A DNA stretch of 64,000 nt, taken from assembly GCA_035946735.1 (NCBI GenBank), contig DASYYZ010000183.1:1-64000 (forward strand), read 5' to 3'. The notes under the pieces were generated by a model. That model did not search any database. It was not told the DNA's origin and saw nothing but the letters and a program-made list of their open reading frames with translations. Below, piece by piece: positions 32,827 through 41,896 of the stretch. Each line of letters begins with the position of its first letter. The stretch's first letter is position 1. Position numbers and translations under genes: made by a program. Source of the DNA: Gp13-AA77 sp035946735. Its GTDB lineage: Bacteria > Acidobacteriota > Terriglobia > UBA7540.

Positions 32827-35607
32827 CTAGAAAATCTCGAACCGCTCCTGATGGACGTTGGGATCGCTCTTGATCACCACGTCCTTGCCGGTAAGCGACT
32901 CCAGTTCCGCAGTCAGGCTGCCTTCGCGTGACTTCAGGGCTCGCGCCACCTCAGGATTCACTCGCAGCGTCAGCACCTTGCCATCGATCTCCTGAGCCAT
33001 TTTCTTGGCTTCTTCCAGAATCTCATAGCAGACCGTGGTGACGGACTTAATCCAGCCAGAGCCGCCGCAATAGGCGCAGGGCTCGGACAGTGTTCGCTCG
33101 AGCGACTGCTTGACGCGTTTGCGGGTGAGCGCGACCAATCCGAACTCGTTGAAGGAGAGGATCTTGGTGGGGGCGCGATCGCTGCGCAGGGCCTCCTCCA
33201 GAGCCTGCACCACCTTCATGCGATTCCGGCGGTCATCCATATCGATGAAATCGATCACAATGATCCCGCCCAGGTCGCGTAATCGGATCTGGCGCACAAT
33301 CTCTTTGACCGCATCGATATTGGTCTTGACAATTGTGTCCTCGAGGCGGTTGGTGCGGCCCACGTACTTGCCGGTGTTCACGTCAATGGCCACAAGCGCT
33401 TCGGTCTGGTTGATCACAATGTAGCCGCCCGACTTGAGCCACACCTTGGGTTTGAGAGCCTTATCGATCTCCGCCTGAATACCGAACTCCTCGAAGATGG
33501 GCGTATCCTTGCTGTAAAGCTTGACGTGACCTACCAGCGACGGCTGGAAGCGGTCGACGAAATCCAGCACGCCCTGGTATTCGAGTTCGTTATCCACGCG
33601 CACAGTCTTGAAATCCGGCGAGAGAATGTCACGCAGGATTCGCTCCACCAGCGTCAAGTCGCGGTGGATCAGCGCCGGCGCTTTGGAGCGCTCCGCGCGG
33701 TTCCGGATTTCGTTCCAAAGCCGGGCCAGAAAATCTACATCCGCCTTCAGTTCGTCGTCGGACCTTCCGGCTGCCGCCGTCCGCACGATGACGCCGCTTG
33801 TCAGCGAGCCGCGATGCTCCAGGATAAGATTCCGGAGGCGCAGCCGTTCCTCTTCTGAGGCGATCTTGCGCGACACCCCGATGTGTTGGATCGTCGGCAT
33901 ATAGACGAGGTACCGGCCCGGCAAGGCGATGTGCGAGGTGATGCGCGCCCCCTTGGTCCCGAGGGGTTCCTTCGCGATCTGCACCAGGATCTCCTGGCCT
34001 TCCTTTAGCACTTCGTTGATTTGGACGGCCTGCTCGTTGCCGCCACGAGGGCGATCCGGCCGCTGCTGGGCCGGGCCTTCCGGACGCTCGCCCCGGCGCC
34101 CGAAGCGGCCTCGGCCTCGGCGTCCCCGACGGGGAGCGAACCGCGGCCGTTGATTCGAATCGCGCAACGCATAAGACCGGTCGCCACTGTCGCTGGGAGT
34201 TCCGCCGGGACTGTCCGGCGCTGTTTCCTCCGCGGATCCTTCAGCCGCACGAACAGGCTCCCCCGGGCCTCCGGTGCCCTCTTCGTCCTCTGCAAGCTCT
34301 TCTCCCGTTTCCGTGGTCTTATCTTCTATCTCAAGCTCGATCTCTTCCTCCGCTTCCACTTCCACATCGTTCTCCATTTCGCCGGCTAAAGCGGCCTCGA
34401 TCTCGCTGCTCTCGCCGAAGCCGCCCACATTCTCAGCTTCAGCCGATGCGCTCGAAGTGAGCGCAGGCGCCTCGCCCCCCGGCATTGCCCTGCCGGCTTT
34501 CTCCCCGTCTGTTGCTGGCTTGCCCATTTGAGACAGGGCGTGACTTGGCGCATCGGGTTCCGGAACGGAGGCCAGCCTCAGATTCCCGGCGAGCAGTTCT
34601 TTCTCGATACGATATTTGGAGCCCTCCGCCGGCGCTTCAATTGAAGAAGCCGCCGCACCCGGGGCGGTGAACGGCTCCGAACCGGACTCGTGGTCCAAGG
34701 GAGATGGGATGGCGCTCTCCGGCGTCTGCTCCTCTTGCATCACCGCCGATGGATGCGCCACGAAAGCTCCCGAAGGCGGGGCGGCAGAGTCGTCGGGCAG
34801 GTGTTGTTCGACTGGCTCAATAGCCCCGGTTAGCTTATTTGTCTCCTCACCGGCAGCGCTCGCCCCGGCGAGATCAACGGCCGGCGCGACGCCCCCACCG
34901 GGCTCGTCCTCCGCAGGCGAGGGCGTTTCTTGATGAAGATGAGCGAACTTGGCCAGCGTCTCTCCCGGCAAAAGCTCGATGCCGCTTCCGGGCGATGACG
35001 GCGATGATGACTCCGTTGGTCGATTCTCGGATCCACGATGCTCCCGAGGCTCGTACTTTCCGCCGAATCCGCGACCACGGCGCCGGCGCCGGCTGCGTCC
35101 GCGCGACTCTTCCCATCGGGGCGGACCGCCTGAGGACTGCCCTGTTCGCGCCGGCCCGGCCGCGCGCTCACTGCCCGATGGCGCGGTGGAAGGGGGGGGC
35201 GCCGGCGACTCGGCCGCCGGGGCTGGACTCGCCTCCGCGATCGGCGCCAAACTTGGTTCGGGATTGGCCGCTGCCTGGGGTGGATCTGATTCCCGAGCAG
35301 CGGACGGAGCAGGCTCGGGCGCAATATACTTGCCGACCCGCGTCTCAGCTTCGGTGGCTACGCGGTCATACTCATCGGAGTCTTCGAAAAAGTCAGAAAC
35401 GTAAAGGAAGGCATCGCGGTCGAGCCCGATGTCCACGAAAGCCGATTGCATCCCCGGCAAAACCCGGCTCACGCGGCCTTTGTAAATGCCGCCCACCAGG
35501 CCGACGTCCGTATCCCTCTGGTAGAAAACCTCGACAAGATTATCGTCCTCCATCACGGCGATTTTCGTCTCGTGTGGGGACGAGGAGATGAACAACTCCT
35601 TTGACAT
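32827..35607 (-). CDS. rng: Ribonuclease G/E with a large acidic insertion in the S1 domain
   Basis: A 926 aa RNase E/G family endoribonuclease for mRNA decay and rRNA maturation. The N-terminus (1-80) starts the S1 domain: GLVGGIYKGRVSRVLPGMQS, VDIGLDRDAFLYVSDFF. Residues about 82-530 are a disordered Pro/Ala/Glu-rich then strongly acidic insertion with Arg/Gly patches. S1 and the catalytic core resume at about 532 (EVLKEGQEILVQIAKEPLGT). Catalytic aspartates are about D742 (ALVAIDVNTGKY) and D789 (IVIDFIDMDDRRNR). The zinc link is CAYCGGSG (844-847). It follows rodA on the same strand, the usual mre/rod neighbourhood. Confidence 0.93.
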   Translation of the reverse strand: MSKELFISSSPHETKIAVMEDDNLVEVFYQRDTDVGLVGGIYKGRVSRVLPGMQSAFVDIGLDRDAFLYVSDFFEDSDEYDRVATEAETRVGKYIAPEPAPSAARESDPPQAAANPEPSLAPIAEASPAPAAESPAPPPSTAPSGSERAAGPARTGQSSGGPPRWEESRGRSRRRRRGRGFGGKYEPREHRGSENRPTESSSPSSPGSGIELLPGETLAKFAHLHQETPSPAEDEPGGGVAPAVDLAGASAAGEETNKLTGAIEPVEQHLPDDSAAPPSGAFVAHPSAVMQEEQTPESAIPSPLDHESGSEPFTAPGAAASSIEAPAEGSKYRIEKELLAGNLRLASVPEPDAPSHALSQMGKPATDGEKAGRAMPGGEAPALTSSASAEAENVGGFGESSEIEAALAGEMENDVEVEAEEEIELEIEDKTTETGEELAEDEEGTGGPGEPVRAAEGSAEETAPDSPGGTPSDSGDRSYALRDSNQRPRFAPRRGRRGRGRFGRRGERPEGPAQQRPDRPRGGNEQAVQINEVLKEGQEILVQIAKEPLGTKGARITSHIALPGRYLVYMPTIQHIGVSRKIASEEERLRLRNLILEHRGSLTSGVIVRTAAAGRSDDELKADVDFLARLWNEIRNRAERSKAPALIHRDLTLVERILRDILSPDFKTVRVDNELEYQGVLDFVDRFQPSLVGHVKLYSKDTPIFEEFGIQAEIDKALKPKVWLKSGGYIVINQTEALVAIDVNTGKYVGRTNRLEDTIVKTNIDAVKEIVRQIRLRDLGGIIVIDFIDMDDRRNRMKVVQALEEALRSDRAPTKILSFNEFGLVALTRKRVKQSLERTLSEPCAYCGGSGWIKSVTTVCYEILEEAKKMAQEIDGKVLTLRVNPEVARALKSREGSLTAELESLTGKDVVIKSDPNVHQERFEIF

Positions 35608-35942
35608 GGGTAAACTCCTTGTGGCAGGAAGTCGACCCGGTCAACACCCCTTTAGCTTCGCTGGACAGCCGCGCCGCCTAAGCCCGGCGCGCTCCCCTCG
35701 TCTTCCAGCGCTGTGCGGGGGGACCATGATCCGGCCTCCCTGAGGCCTCTCGCTGCCCGGCCCTGACGTCACGGGCAGCAGCCCGCCAATGATCTTGGGT
35801 CACTTCGACGGCCCGTATTTGAGCCCTCCGGACTGACCGTGTCCGTCTTTCTTGAAAGCAGCCTACAACAGCGGCGCTCGATGAGAACGCCGGAAACGGC
35901 GGTCCCCTCGGCCGCCGCTACAGCAACCAAAACCCGAATCAA
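35608..35942. other. rodA-rng intergenic region with REP-like repeat
   Basis: No gene. It holds a palindromic element at about 35864-35922 which, read on the minus strand, starts TGTAGCGGCGGC and has two hairpins, like the element at 3308-3360. No clear promoter for rng was picked out. Confidence 0.55.
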
Positions 35943-37031
35943 CTAATTGACGAAACGGCGTCTCTTAACGCTCATCGCCAACCCTAAACCGCCAAAAGTT
36001 GCAAAAACCGACGATCCTCCCTGGCTCATCAATGGCAGCGGAATCCCTGTCACCGGTAGCCAGCCGATCATCATGCCGACGTTAACGGCCACTTGAAAAA
36101 AAAGCAGCGACGCCAGACCCGCCGTCAGAAACGCGCCGATCCGGTCGGGGGCCCACTGGGCGCCGTCGAGCAGGCGAAGCAGCAGAATCAAGTACAGCGA
36201 AAGCACTACCAGCGCCCCGGCGAAACCACGCTCCTCGGCAAAGGCGGCGAAAATGAAATCTGCGTGCGAAACCGGAACGAAGCCGAGCTGGCTCTGCGTT
36301 CCGTGACCGAGCCCTTTGCCCCAGAGCCCGCCCGAGCCTACGGCAATCTTGGACTGAGTCGCCTGGTAGCTTGATCCCTGCGAGTCGTGGCTGGGGTGAA
36401 CGAAACTCATCAGCCGGTCCCGTTGGTAAGGCAGCATCAGGCGCCAAGCCACCGGAAGCGACAAGGCCGCTAGCAGCGCCAGTACCACCACTTGCCGACG
36501 CCGAATTCCACTGAGCAGGACACCTGCTGCGATAATCGCCAGGTAGGTGAGCGCCGTTCCCAGATCGGGTTCGAGCGCCACTAACACCGCCGGCACTCCG
36601 CCCAGCAGCGCCAGAATTCCTAAGTCCTTCCACCCGACGGGCTTCGCTGCCCGGCGGCCCAGATGGAACGCAGCCGCTATGATTATAATCAATTTCTCGA
36701 GCTCAGACACTTGTAGAGTTTGGCCGCCCACGGTAAGCCAGCGGTGCGTCCTGGCTACGGCATGGCTCAGCACCAGAACAGCTCCGAGAGCGGCCAACGC
36801 GGTCAGATAGAGCGCAGGGGCGTGCTCCACCACCTGGTGATAGTCCAACTGGCTCACAACGAGCGCCAGGACCACTCCCAGAATCACCCAATCCAACTGT
36901 TTGCGGTACTGGCCGGCCAGGGTGGAGTGCAGGGTCGTGCTGTAGATTTCCACGACCCCAACAGCGGCCAGCGCCGCGGCAACCGCCAGCAGCAACCAGT
37001 CAAGATCGCGAAAACTGAATCGCTTCAGCAT
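35943..37031 (-). CDS. rodA: Rod-shape SEDS peptidoglycan polymerase RodA
   Basis: A 362 aa SEDS-family membrane protein with about ten helices. It contains the expected family segments: VEIYSTTL, LEPDLGTALTYLAIIAAGVL (with the catalytic aspartate), QGSSYQATQSKIAVGSGGLW, GFVPVSHADFIFAAFAEERG, and the C-terminal LPLMSQGGSSVFATFGGLGL. RodA polymerises glycan strands with a class B PBP for cell elongation. No mreB, mreC, mreD or mrdA is in the window upstream (the next genes are the second ECF operon), so the gene set is broken up here relative to the common mreBCD-mrdA-rodA-rng order. Confidence 0.93.
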   Translation of the reverse strand: MLKRFSFRDLDWLLLAVAAALAAVGVVEIYSTTLHSTLAGQYRKQLDWVILGVVLALVVSQLDYHQVVEHAPALYLTALAALGAVLVLSHAVARTHRWLTVGGQTLQVSELEKLIIIIAAAFHLGRRAAKPVGWKDLGILALLGGVPAVLVALEPDLGTALTYLAIIAAGVLLSGIRRRQVVVLALLAALSLPVAWRLMLPYQRDRLMSFVHPSHDSQGSSYQATQSKIAVGSGGLWGKGLGHGTQSQLGFVPVSHADFIFAAFAEERGFAGALVVLSLYLILLLRLLDGAQWAPDRIGAFLTAGLASLLFFQVAVNVGMMIGWLPVTGIPLPLMSQGGSSVFATFGGLGLAMSVKRRRFVN

Positions 37032-37310
37032 GGGCTTGCAAGATTATACTCTCTTCGTGATCGGCCGGTGCAGGAAAGGGGCCGGCGCGCAGCAGACCCG
37101 TTTGGAAGACAGGTTCAGTTTCAGTGCGAAATTTCGGAATGAAATGAGAGGTAATCAGCGTAGCGATTCCAGAGCCAGAGACACCGGATCGGACCGGTCA
37201 GTGCGTTGCCCTCCGCGCGCTAATCAAGCGAATACCTTGCGGCCGCTCGGTGTAACGATAGCCAATCGGGCGCTTGTAGCATGCAGGAAGGGAAGAGGCG
37301 GAGCATTTCA

Positions 37311-37371
37311 AAAAAGAAACGGGCTGCAAACAGGCGCCACGCGAATCGCGGGAAGCCTGTTGCAGCCCGTT
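37311..37371 (-). terminator. Rho-independent terminator of the second ECF operon
   Basis: A long hairpin with arms 37318-37335 and 37355-37371 (AACGGGCTGCAAACAGGC / GCCTGTTGCAGCCCGTT, one bulge) is followed on the minus strand by TTTCTTTTTTG. It lies 70 bases beyond the PDZ gene stop at 37440. The rest of 37032-37439 shows no gene. Confidence 0.85.
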
Positions 37372-37439
37372 ACCGGTAGCACAGCCACTTCTCGCCGTGT
37401 ACTGGCAGAGGACCAAGGGGGTGGTCTAGGGAGGAAACT

Positions 37440-38609
37440 TCAGATAACGTCCGAGCCGAAGGAGTAATTGAAATCCTTCATCTGTTTTTGGAACTCCTTC
37501 ATCTGTGGCTCAAGCTGCTTCAGTTGCTGCTGCCATTGACCCTTTTGATCGAGCCACTCTTTCTGCAGCTCGCGAGCCTGCTTCTGAGCTTCTTCAGCCT
37601 GAGCCCGCGCTGAGGCCGCGTATTCGTCAAGGTTGCCGCGCTCGGATTCGAGCTGCTTGCGCAGCTCTTCGCCCTCCCGCTGCCAGCCTTCAGCATAAGG
37701 CTGAAGTTCGCGGGCCTGCGCTGCCAGCGTCTCGGCACTGATGAGATCCGCGAGCCCGGAATCCGATGCTTCGCGTCCCGGTTGTCGCGCAGGTTCGAGA
37801 TGTACCTTTAAGGTTTGCTCCTTGCGATCCCGCACGATGGTCAGCGTGACGTCGCGGCCTTCGCGGCTCTCGCCCTGCTTGCGAAGCAGAGCCCGATGCA
37901 GCTCGTTCGCAGATTCGACGGGCGCGGAATCGATCTTGGTGATGCAATCGCCGGCCTTGAGTCCCGCCTTTGCGGCGGCGCTGCCGGAATTGACCTCGCG
38001 CACCAGCACGCCTTTTCCGTCCTTGACGCCGAAATACTCGCCGAGCTGCTCTGTCAGGGGATCCACCGCGACGCCCAGGCGCGGTCCGCCAAAATCAAAG
38101 GAAAAGTCGTAGACGGGGACGTTGATGCGAGGCCAAACTTCGTCCCGCAGCTTGCCGAGCAGAGGTCCGGCGCCCTCGTTACGGGCCTCGACGGTGGCAT
38201 TCAAGCTCTTGTCCTCACCGTTGCGGCGCACCTGGATCTCAATGTTTCGTCCCGCCGGAGTCTCGCTCACCAGACGGCGCAATTCGGCCACGCTGCGCAC
38301 CTTGTCGCCGCCAAACTGCAGGATCACGTCTCCCGCCTGGAGCCCGGCCTTGGCGGCGGGGCTGTCCTTTTCCACATCTTTCACATAGGCCCCGTATTCG
38401 CCGCCCAGTTTAAGGTCGCGTACCTGATCGGAGGTCACGTCATTCAATTCGACGCCGAGCCAGGTCTGGCTCGAATCGTGAATCATCAGGCTGCGCATTT
38501 CGTGGCCTCCAGGTTCGGGAGCCTGCTGCGCGCCGAGAGCGGTCGAGCCCAGCAGCACGCCGGCGGCAATCACCACGCCAGCGGCCGGCATTTTGTGGTT
38601 TCTTGTCAT
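37440..38609 (-). CDS. Exported two-PDZ protein with C-terminal coiled coil
   Basis: About 389 aa from ATG 38609, chosen because AAGGAGA precedes it; a GTG at 38660 overlaps the upstream stop but has no ribosome site. Signal peptide PAAGVVIAAGVLLGSTALGA. Two PDZ domains follow: the first with WLGVELNDVTSDQVRDL and AAKAGLQAGDVILQFGG, the second with RLGVAVDPLTEQLGEYFGVK and AAKAGLKAGDCITKID. A Gln/Glu-rich coiled coil makes up the last 100 residues. No protease domain, so it is an adaptor, possibly binding exposed C-termini in the periplasm. Last gene of the sigma-led operon. Confidence 0.85.
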   Translation of the reverse strand: MTRNHKMPAAGVVIAAGVLLGSTALGAQQAPEPGGHEMRSLMIHDSSQTWLGVELNDVTSDQVRDLKLGGEYGAYVKDVEKDSPAAKAGLQAGDVILQFGGDKVRSVAELRRLVSETPAGRNIEIQVRRNGEDKSLNATVEARNEGAGPLLGKLRDEVWPRINVPVYDFSFDFGGPRLGVAVDPLTEQLGEYFGVKDGKGVLVREVNSGSAAAKAGLKAGDCITKIDSAPVESANELHRALLRKQGESREGRDVTLTIVRDRKEQTLKVHLEPARQPGREASDSGLADLISAETLAAQARELQPYAEGWQREGEELRKQLESERGNLDEYAASARAQAEEAQKQARELQKEWLDQKGQWQQQLKQLEPQMKEFQKQMKDFNYSFGSDVI

Positions 38610-38656
38610 CTTCGTTCTCCTTTCGAAACGATGCTCACCGCCACGCGCCTTTTGGC

Positions 38657-40033
38657 TCACGGCTGGTTGGCCTCCGACATCGCTTTGAAGTCCTGTTGCA
38701 GGAGCTGTTGCAGTTGCTGCATGGTCTTCTGCAATTGATCGAGCTGTCGCCGTTGCTCCCGGGTCTGTTCCTGCCAGTTGCTCCAGAATGATTGCTGGTA
38801 AGCTTTGAGGCGCGCCTGGGAGCCGGGATCCAGTTTACGGATTTCGATGTTGCCGAGAGCGGCGTGCAGATTGAGAGGCGCGCCGCCGCCTACGAGCGCG
38901 GCCGATGCCTGAACGGGACCAACTCCCCAATCGCCCGGTTCGCCGCGCTGGGCCAGGGGGAAATCCGACGCGATCTTGTGACCGCCGCCAACGTCGATGA
39001 TCGCTCGCACCGTCAGCGGCAGATCCGATGGCAGATACACCATCAGATCCCCCACGGACGAGTCCAGGCTCGAGGAGCTGAAGGTCTCACGGCTGGCGCC
39101 GATCTGGGCCAGGATATGTCCCGCCGCCGTTCCGGCACGCACTCCGCTCATCAGCCGCAAAAGATCCAGGCTGCCGCCCGCCGTTTCGGCATCCACACGC
39201 CCGCGCGCGCCGTCCACGTGGATGCTGCCGGCGGCCGTCTGGGCGCGTACTGCGCCGCCGCATTCTCCAAGCTGGATCTGGCCGCCGGCCGTCTGCACAA
39301 TCGCCGGACCCCCGACGCCGCGCAGTAGAATGTCGCCCGCGGCCGTCTGGGCGCGCACGCTGCCGCCCACCATGCCGGACACGATCTCGCCGCCGCTGGT
39401 TTCGAGGAAGGCGTCGCCCTTCACGTCGCCCACTCGAATGCTGCCGCCCGCGGTGTGAGCTTCCAGGCGCTGATTGATGTTGCCAAGATCAATGTCGCCG
39501 GCGGCGGTCTGCACTCGCGCCGTGCCCGTGATGTCCGCGGTGTGGATGTCGCCGCCCGCCGTGGCGGCGCGCAAATCCCCGTCCAGGTTGTCCACCTGAA
39601 TGGTGCCGCTCTCGGTCTCGAGATCGAGATTGAAGCGTGCGGGCACCAGAATGCAGAACGAGACATCCAGGCGGCTCATCGGCCGGTCGGTTGGATGTCT
39701 GAATTCGATAAAAGCCCCATCGCTTCCCAGGCGCCGCGCTGAAAGCTCGGAGCGCAAGAGGCTCGCGCGAGCCTCGGGCTCAGAATTGGCGTAGGAAGTG
39801 AACCTTACCTGGCAGTGCAATCCTTCGTCGTTCGAAGTGGGCAGGACGGTGAGCGAACCCATGTCAGCCCGGACCACCAGACGGCCGCCCGGTTTGACGG
39901 GCACGAAGCACTGATCCTGCTCCAGCCATAAGCGCCCCTGGCGCCTGGGAATTCCGCGGTGCACCGCAGGTCCTTCAGCGGCGGCGAGCGGCAGGCTCGC
40001 GAGCAGCGCAATAAGTAAGAACGTCTTCCTCAC
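38657..40033 (-). CDS. DUF4097 beta-strand repeat (toastrack) protein
   Basis: A 458 aa exported protein (signal TFLLIALLASLPLAAAEG). The middle (about 145-340) is a regular beta-repeat with the recurring phrase AxTAGGxI / AQTAAGDI (for example ARVQTAAGDIDLGN, FLETSGGEIV, AIVQTAGGQIQLGE), forming a solenoid of the DUF4097 type. The C-terminal ~60 residues are a Gln-rich coiled coil (EQTREQRRQLDQLQKTMQQL) like that of the PDZ protein downstream. It starts 10 bases after the anti-sigma stop. No TM domain, unlike the toastrack protein at 23059, so it is probably periplasmic or surface-attached. Confidence 0.85.
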   Translation of the reverse strand: MRKTFLLIALLASLPLAAAEGPAVHRGIPRRQGRLWLEQDQCFVPVKPGGRLVVRADMGSLTVLPTSNDEGLHCQVRFTSYANSEPEARASLLRSELSARRLGSDGAFIEFRHPTDRPMSRLDVSFCILVPARFNLDLETESGTIQVDNLDGDLRAATAGGDIHTADITGTARVQTAAGDIDLGNINQRLEAHTAGGSIRVGDVKGDAFLETSGGEIVSGMVGGSVRAQTAAGDILLRGVGGPAIVQTAGGQIQLGECGGAVRAQTAAGSIHVDGARGRVDAETAGGSLDLLRLMSGVRAGTAAGHILAQIGASRETFSSSSLDSSVGDLMVYLPSDLPLTVRAIIDVGGGHKIASDFPLAQRGEPGDWGVGPVQASAALVGGGAPLNLHAALGNIEIRKLDPGSQARLKAYQQSFWSNWQEQTREQRRQLDQLQKTMQQLQQLLQQDFKAMSEANQP

Positions 40034-40043
40034 CGAGCTTCTC

Positions 40044-41000
40044 CTAGAACGGCGGCTGCCCCATCTGCCGCAAAGCCTCGATCGATTTGATCCTTACGTA
40101 TCGATCCGAGTCCTGGGCGGCCAGATGCTGCAGCGCGGGAACCAGATCCTCATCGCCCTCGGTCGAAACGTGGCTCACCAGGCTGTCGATCGCCGCTTCC
40201 CGCACTCCGAGGTTGTCATCGCGCTCCGCGGCGCCGAGAAATGCATGCGCCACGTTATTATTCCAGTTGGCCTTGCCCACCGTTCGCAAAGCCTCCAGAC
40301 GGACTCCGGCGTTCTTGTCGTGCTCCAGCGCGTAGAGCAGGGCGTCGCGCACCGTCGGATCGCTACTATCCTTGCCGAGCGCACTCAGCGTATCCAGGCG
40401 GATGCCGGGATTGTCATAGCTCTTGAGCGCATAGACCATCAGGTCGCGAATATGTGGGTTGTCGAGCGATCCCTCCATCGTCACCCGCTTTTCGGCATTG
40501 AGGGTAATCTGCATTTTGCCCGTCTCCGGATCGGGCGCCACCTGGCTGATGCTGTTGATGCGGGCACCGCCGAGATCACCGCCAGTCATCTGGGATGTCG
40601 CGGCCGGGGGCGTTCCCTCGGACCGGGGGAGTACGCTTGCCATCCGGGGCCTTACAATCCAACCCAGGCTGAATCCAAACGCCACCAGCGTCAGCGCGGT
40701 TGCGGCGCGAGCGGGATGCGCGGCTGCCAGCGGCAACCAGGTTCGAACGAGAGCCCGCCAGCCCATCTGCTCACGGTCCAGGGACTCCTCGAGCCGCTGC
40801 CGGCAATGAACCAGCAGGTCGGGCGCCGGCTCGGCCACCGGCTGCCCGCGAAGCAGGTCCATCAAGTCGCGAGACTGCTCCATTGCCTTCCTGCAGCTCT
40901 CGCACGAAGCCAGATGCGTCTCCACCGCGGTGCGCTCATCGCCGCGCAACTCGTCGTAGATGTAAAGCGCGAGACTCTGATCGACCTCCTGACAGCTCAT
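40044..41000 (-). CDS. Anti-sigma factor (zf-HC2) fused to HEAT-like repeats
   Basis: A 318 aa protein. The N-terminal zinc motif H29-x3-C33-x2-C36 (THLASCESCRKA) binds the sigma factor. One TM helix follows (about 98-117, AATALTLVAFGFSLGWIV). The extracytoplasmic part (about 178-318) consists of repeated helical units such as NPGIRLDTLSALGKDSSDPT, NAGVRLEALRTVGKANW and DRYVRIKSIEALRQMGQPPF, which read as HEAT/PBS-type repeats. Such a sensor domain is unusual for an anti-sigma and suggests a protein-protein trigger in the periplasm. It lies 85 bases after the sigma gene. Confidence 0.85.
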   Translation of the reverse strand: MSCQEVDQSLALYIYDELRGDERTAVETHLASCESCRKAMEQSRDLMDLLRGQPVAEPAPDLLVHCRQRLEESLDREQMGWRALVRTWLPLAAAHPARAATALTLVAFGFSLGWIVRPRMASVLPRSEGTPPAATSQMTGGDLGGARINSISQVAPDPETGKMQITLNAEKRVTMEGSLDNPHIRDLMVYALKSYDNPGIRLDTLSALGKDSSDPTVRDALLYALEHDKNAGVRLEALRTVGKANWNNNVAHAFLGAAERDDNLGVREAAIDSLVSHVSTEGDEDLVPALQHLAAQDSDRYVRIKSIEALRQMGQPPF

Positions 41001-41085
41001 GCTTTATCTCTCCCCAACCCCAAACTGCGCTCGCGGCTGCTTCCGCAGGACCGTTCCGCGATCCATCCATCACTCCGGGGGGCAC

Positions 41086-41715
41086 TCAGACGAGGTCCCG
41101 CAATTCGGTCCGCAGCTTTTGCGTAGCCCGAAAAAGGCAGTTCTTGGCGGTTTCCTCGCTGGTGCCGCACATCTGGCCGATCAATCTCAGCTTCAACCCT
41201 TCGTAATGCCTGAGCTCGAAGACCATGCGCTCGCGCGGCGTCAGTTTTCCAAGCGCTCCCGCCAGGCGCACTGCGATCTCCTTGGAGCGCAAGCTGCGGT
41301 GCGGATCGAGCGCGGCGCGATCATCGGCAAGCGTGTGAAAATATTCCGGCTGACCATCATCAGTCGACGGAGGCTGGACCTCGCGCCGGGTCTTTTTGCG
41401 CCGCAACTGGTCGAGGCACACATTGGTCACAACCCGGTAGAGCCAGGTGGAAAACCGCGACTCAAAACGGAAGTGGCCGAGCGACCGGTAGACCTTGAGA
41501 AAGACCTCTTGAAACAGGTCCGAGGCTTCGTCTGGGCTGCCGGCCACTCGCAGGACCATTCGCAGCACCGCCTGATCGTATTGACGCACTAAAGCGTCAA
41601 AGGCCGGGCGATCCCCAGCCTGGGCCTGCCTGATGAGAGCGGTCTCCTCCGCTCCCGCCACCGGCGAGCCGTCGGCGGGAAGTTTGCCGGCTAACTCCAA
41701 ACAGGCGCCATCCAT
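41086..41715 (-). CDS. ECF RNA polymerase sigma factor (second envelope-stress operon)
   Basis: A 209 aa ECF sigma factor: region 2 with SDLFQEVFLKVYRSLGHF and FSTWLYRVVTNVCLDQLRRK; region 4 with LTPRERMVFELRHYEGLKLR and IGQMCGTSEETAKNCLFRAT. It heads a four-gene minus-strand operon: sigma, anti-sigma/HEAT, DUF4097, PDZ. No promoter was identified in the 180-base gap upstream (41716-41896). Confidence 0.9.
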   Translation of the reverse strand: MDGACLELAGKLPADGSPVAGAEETALIRQAQAGDRPAFDALVRQYDQAVLRMVLRVAGSPDEASDLFQEVFLKVYRSLGHFRFESRFSTWLYRVVTNVCLDQLRRKKTRREVQPPSTDDGQPEYFHTLADDRAALDPHRSLRSKEIAVRLAGALGKLTPRERMVFELRHYEGLKLRLIGQMCGTSEETAKNCLFRATQKLRTELRDLV

Positions 41716-41896
41716 CCGAAGTCAATCTTTCTCTATCGCTCTCAGTCTATTGTGACGCAGTGCGGTCGAAAAGGTAAGCGACTTCACCCGGTGGCCGCGC
41801 ACTCAAGTGATTGAGGCAGAACAGACGGGCGATGAGAAACAAGAGTCAACGCAGGTGAAATGAGAGACGACTAGAGAAAGGGGAAACAGGTCTTCA

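Noticed and set aside
34839..35591. 250-codon plus-strand frame opposite the RNase G insertion
   Set aside because: Arg/Pro-rich product typical of an antisense reading of a Pro/Ala/Glu-rich coding region.
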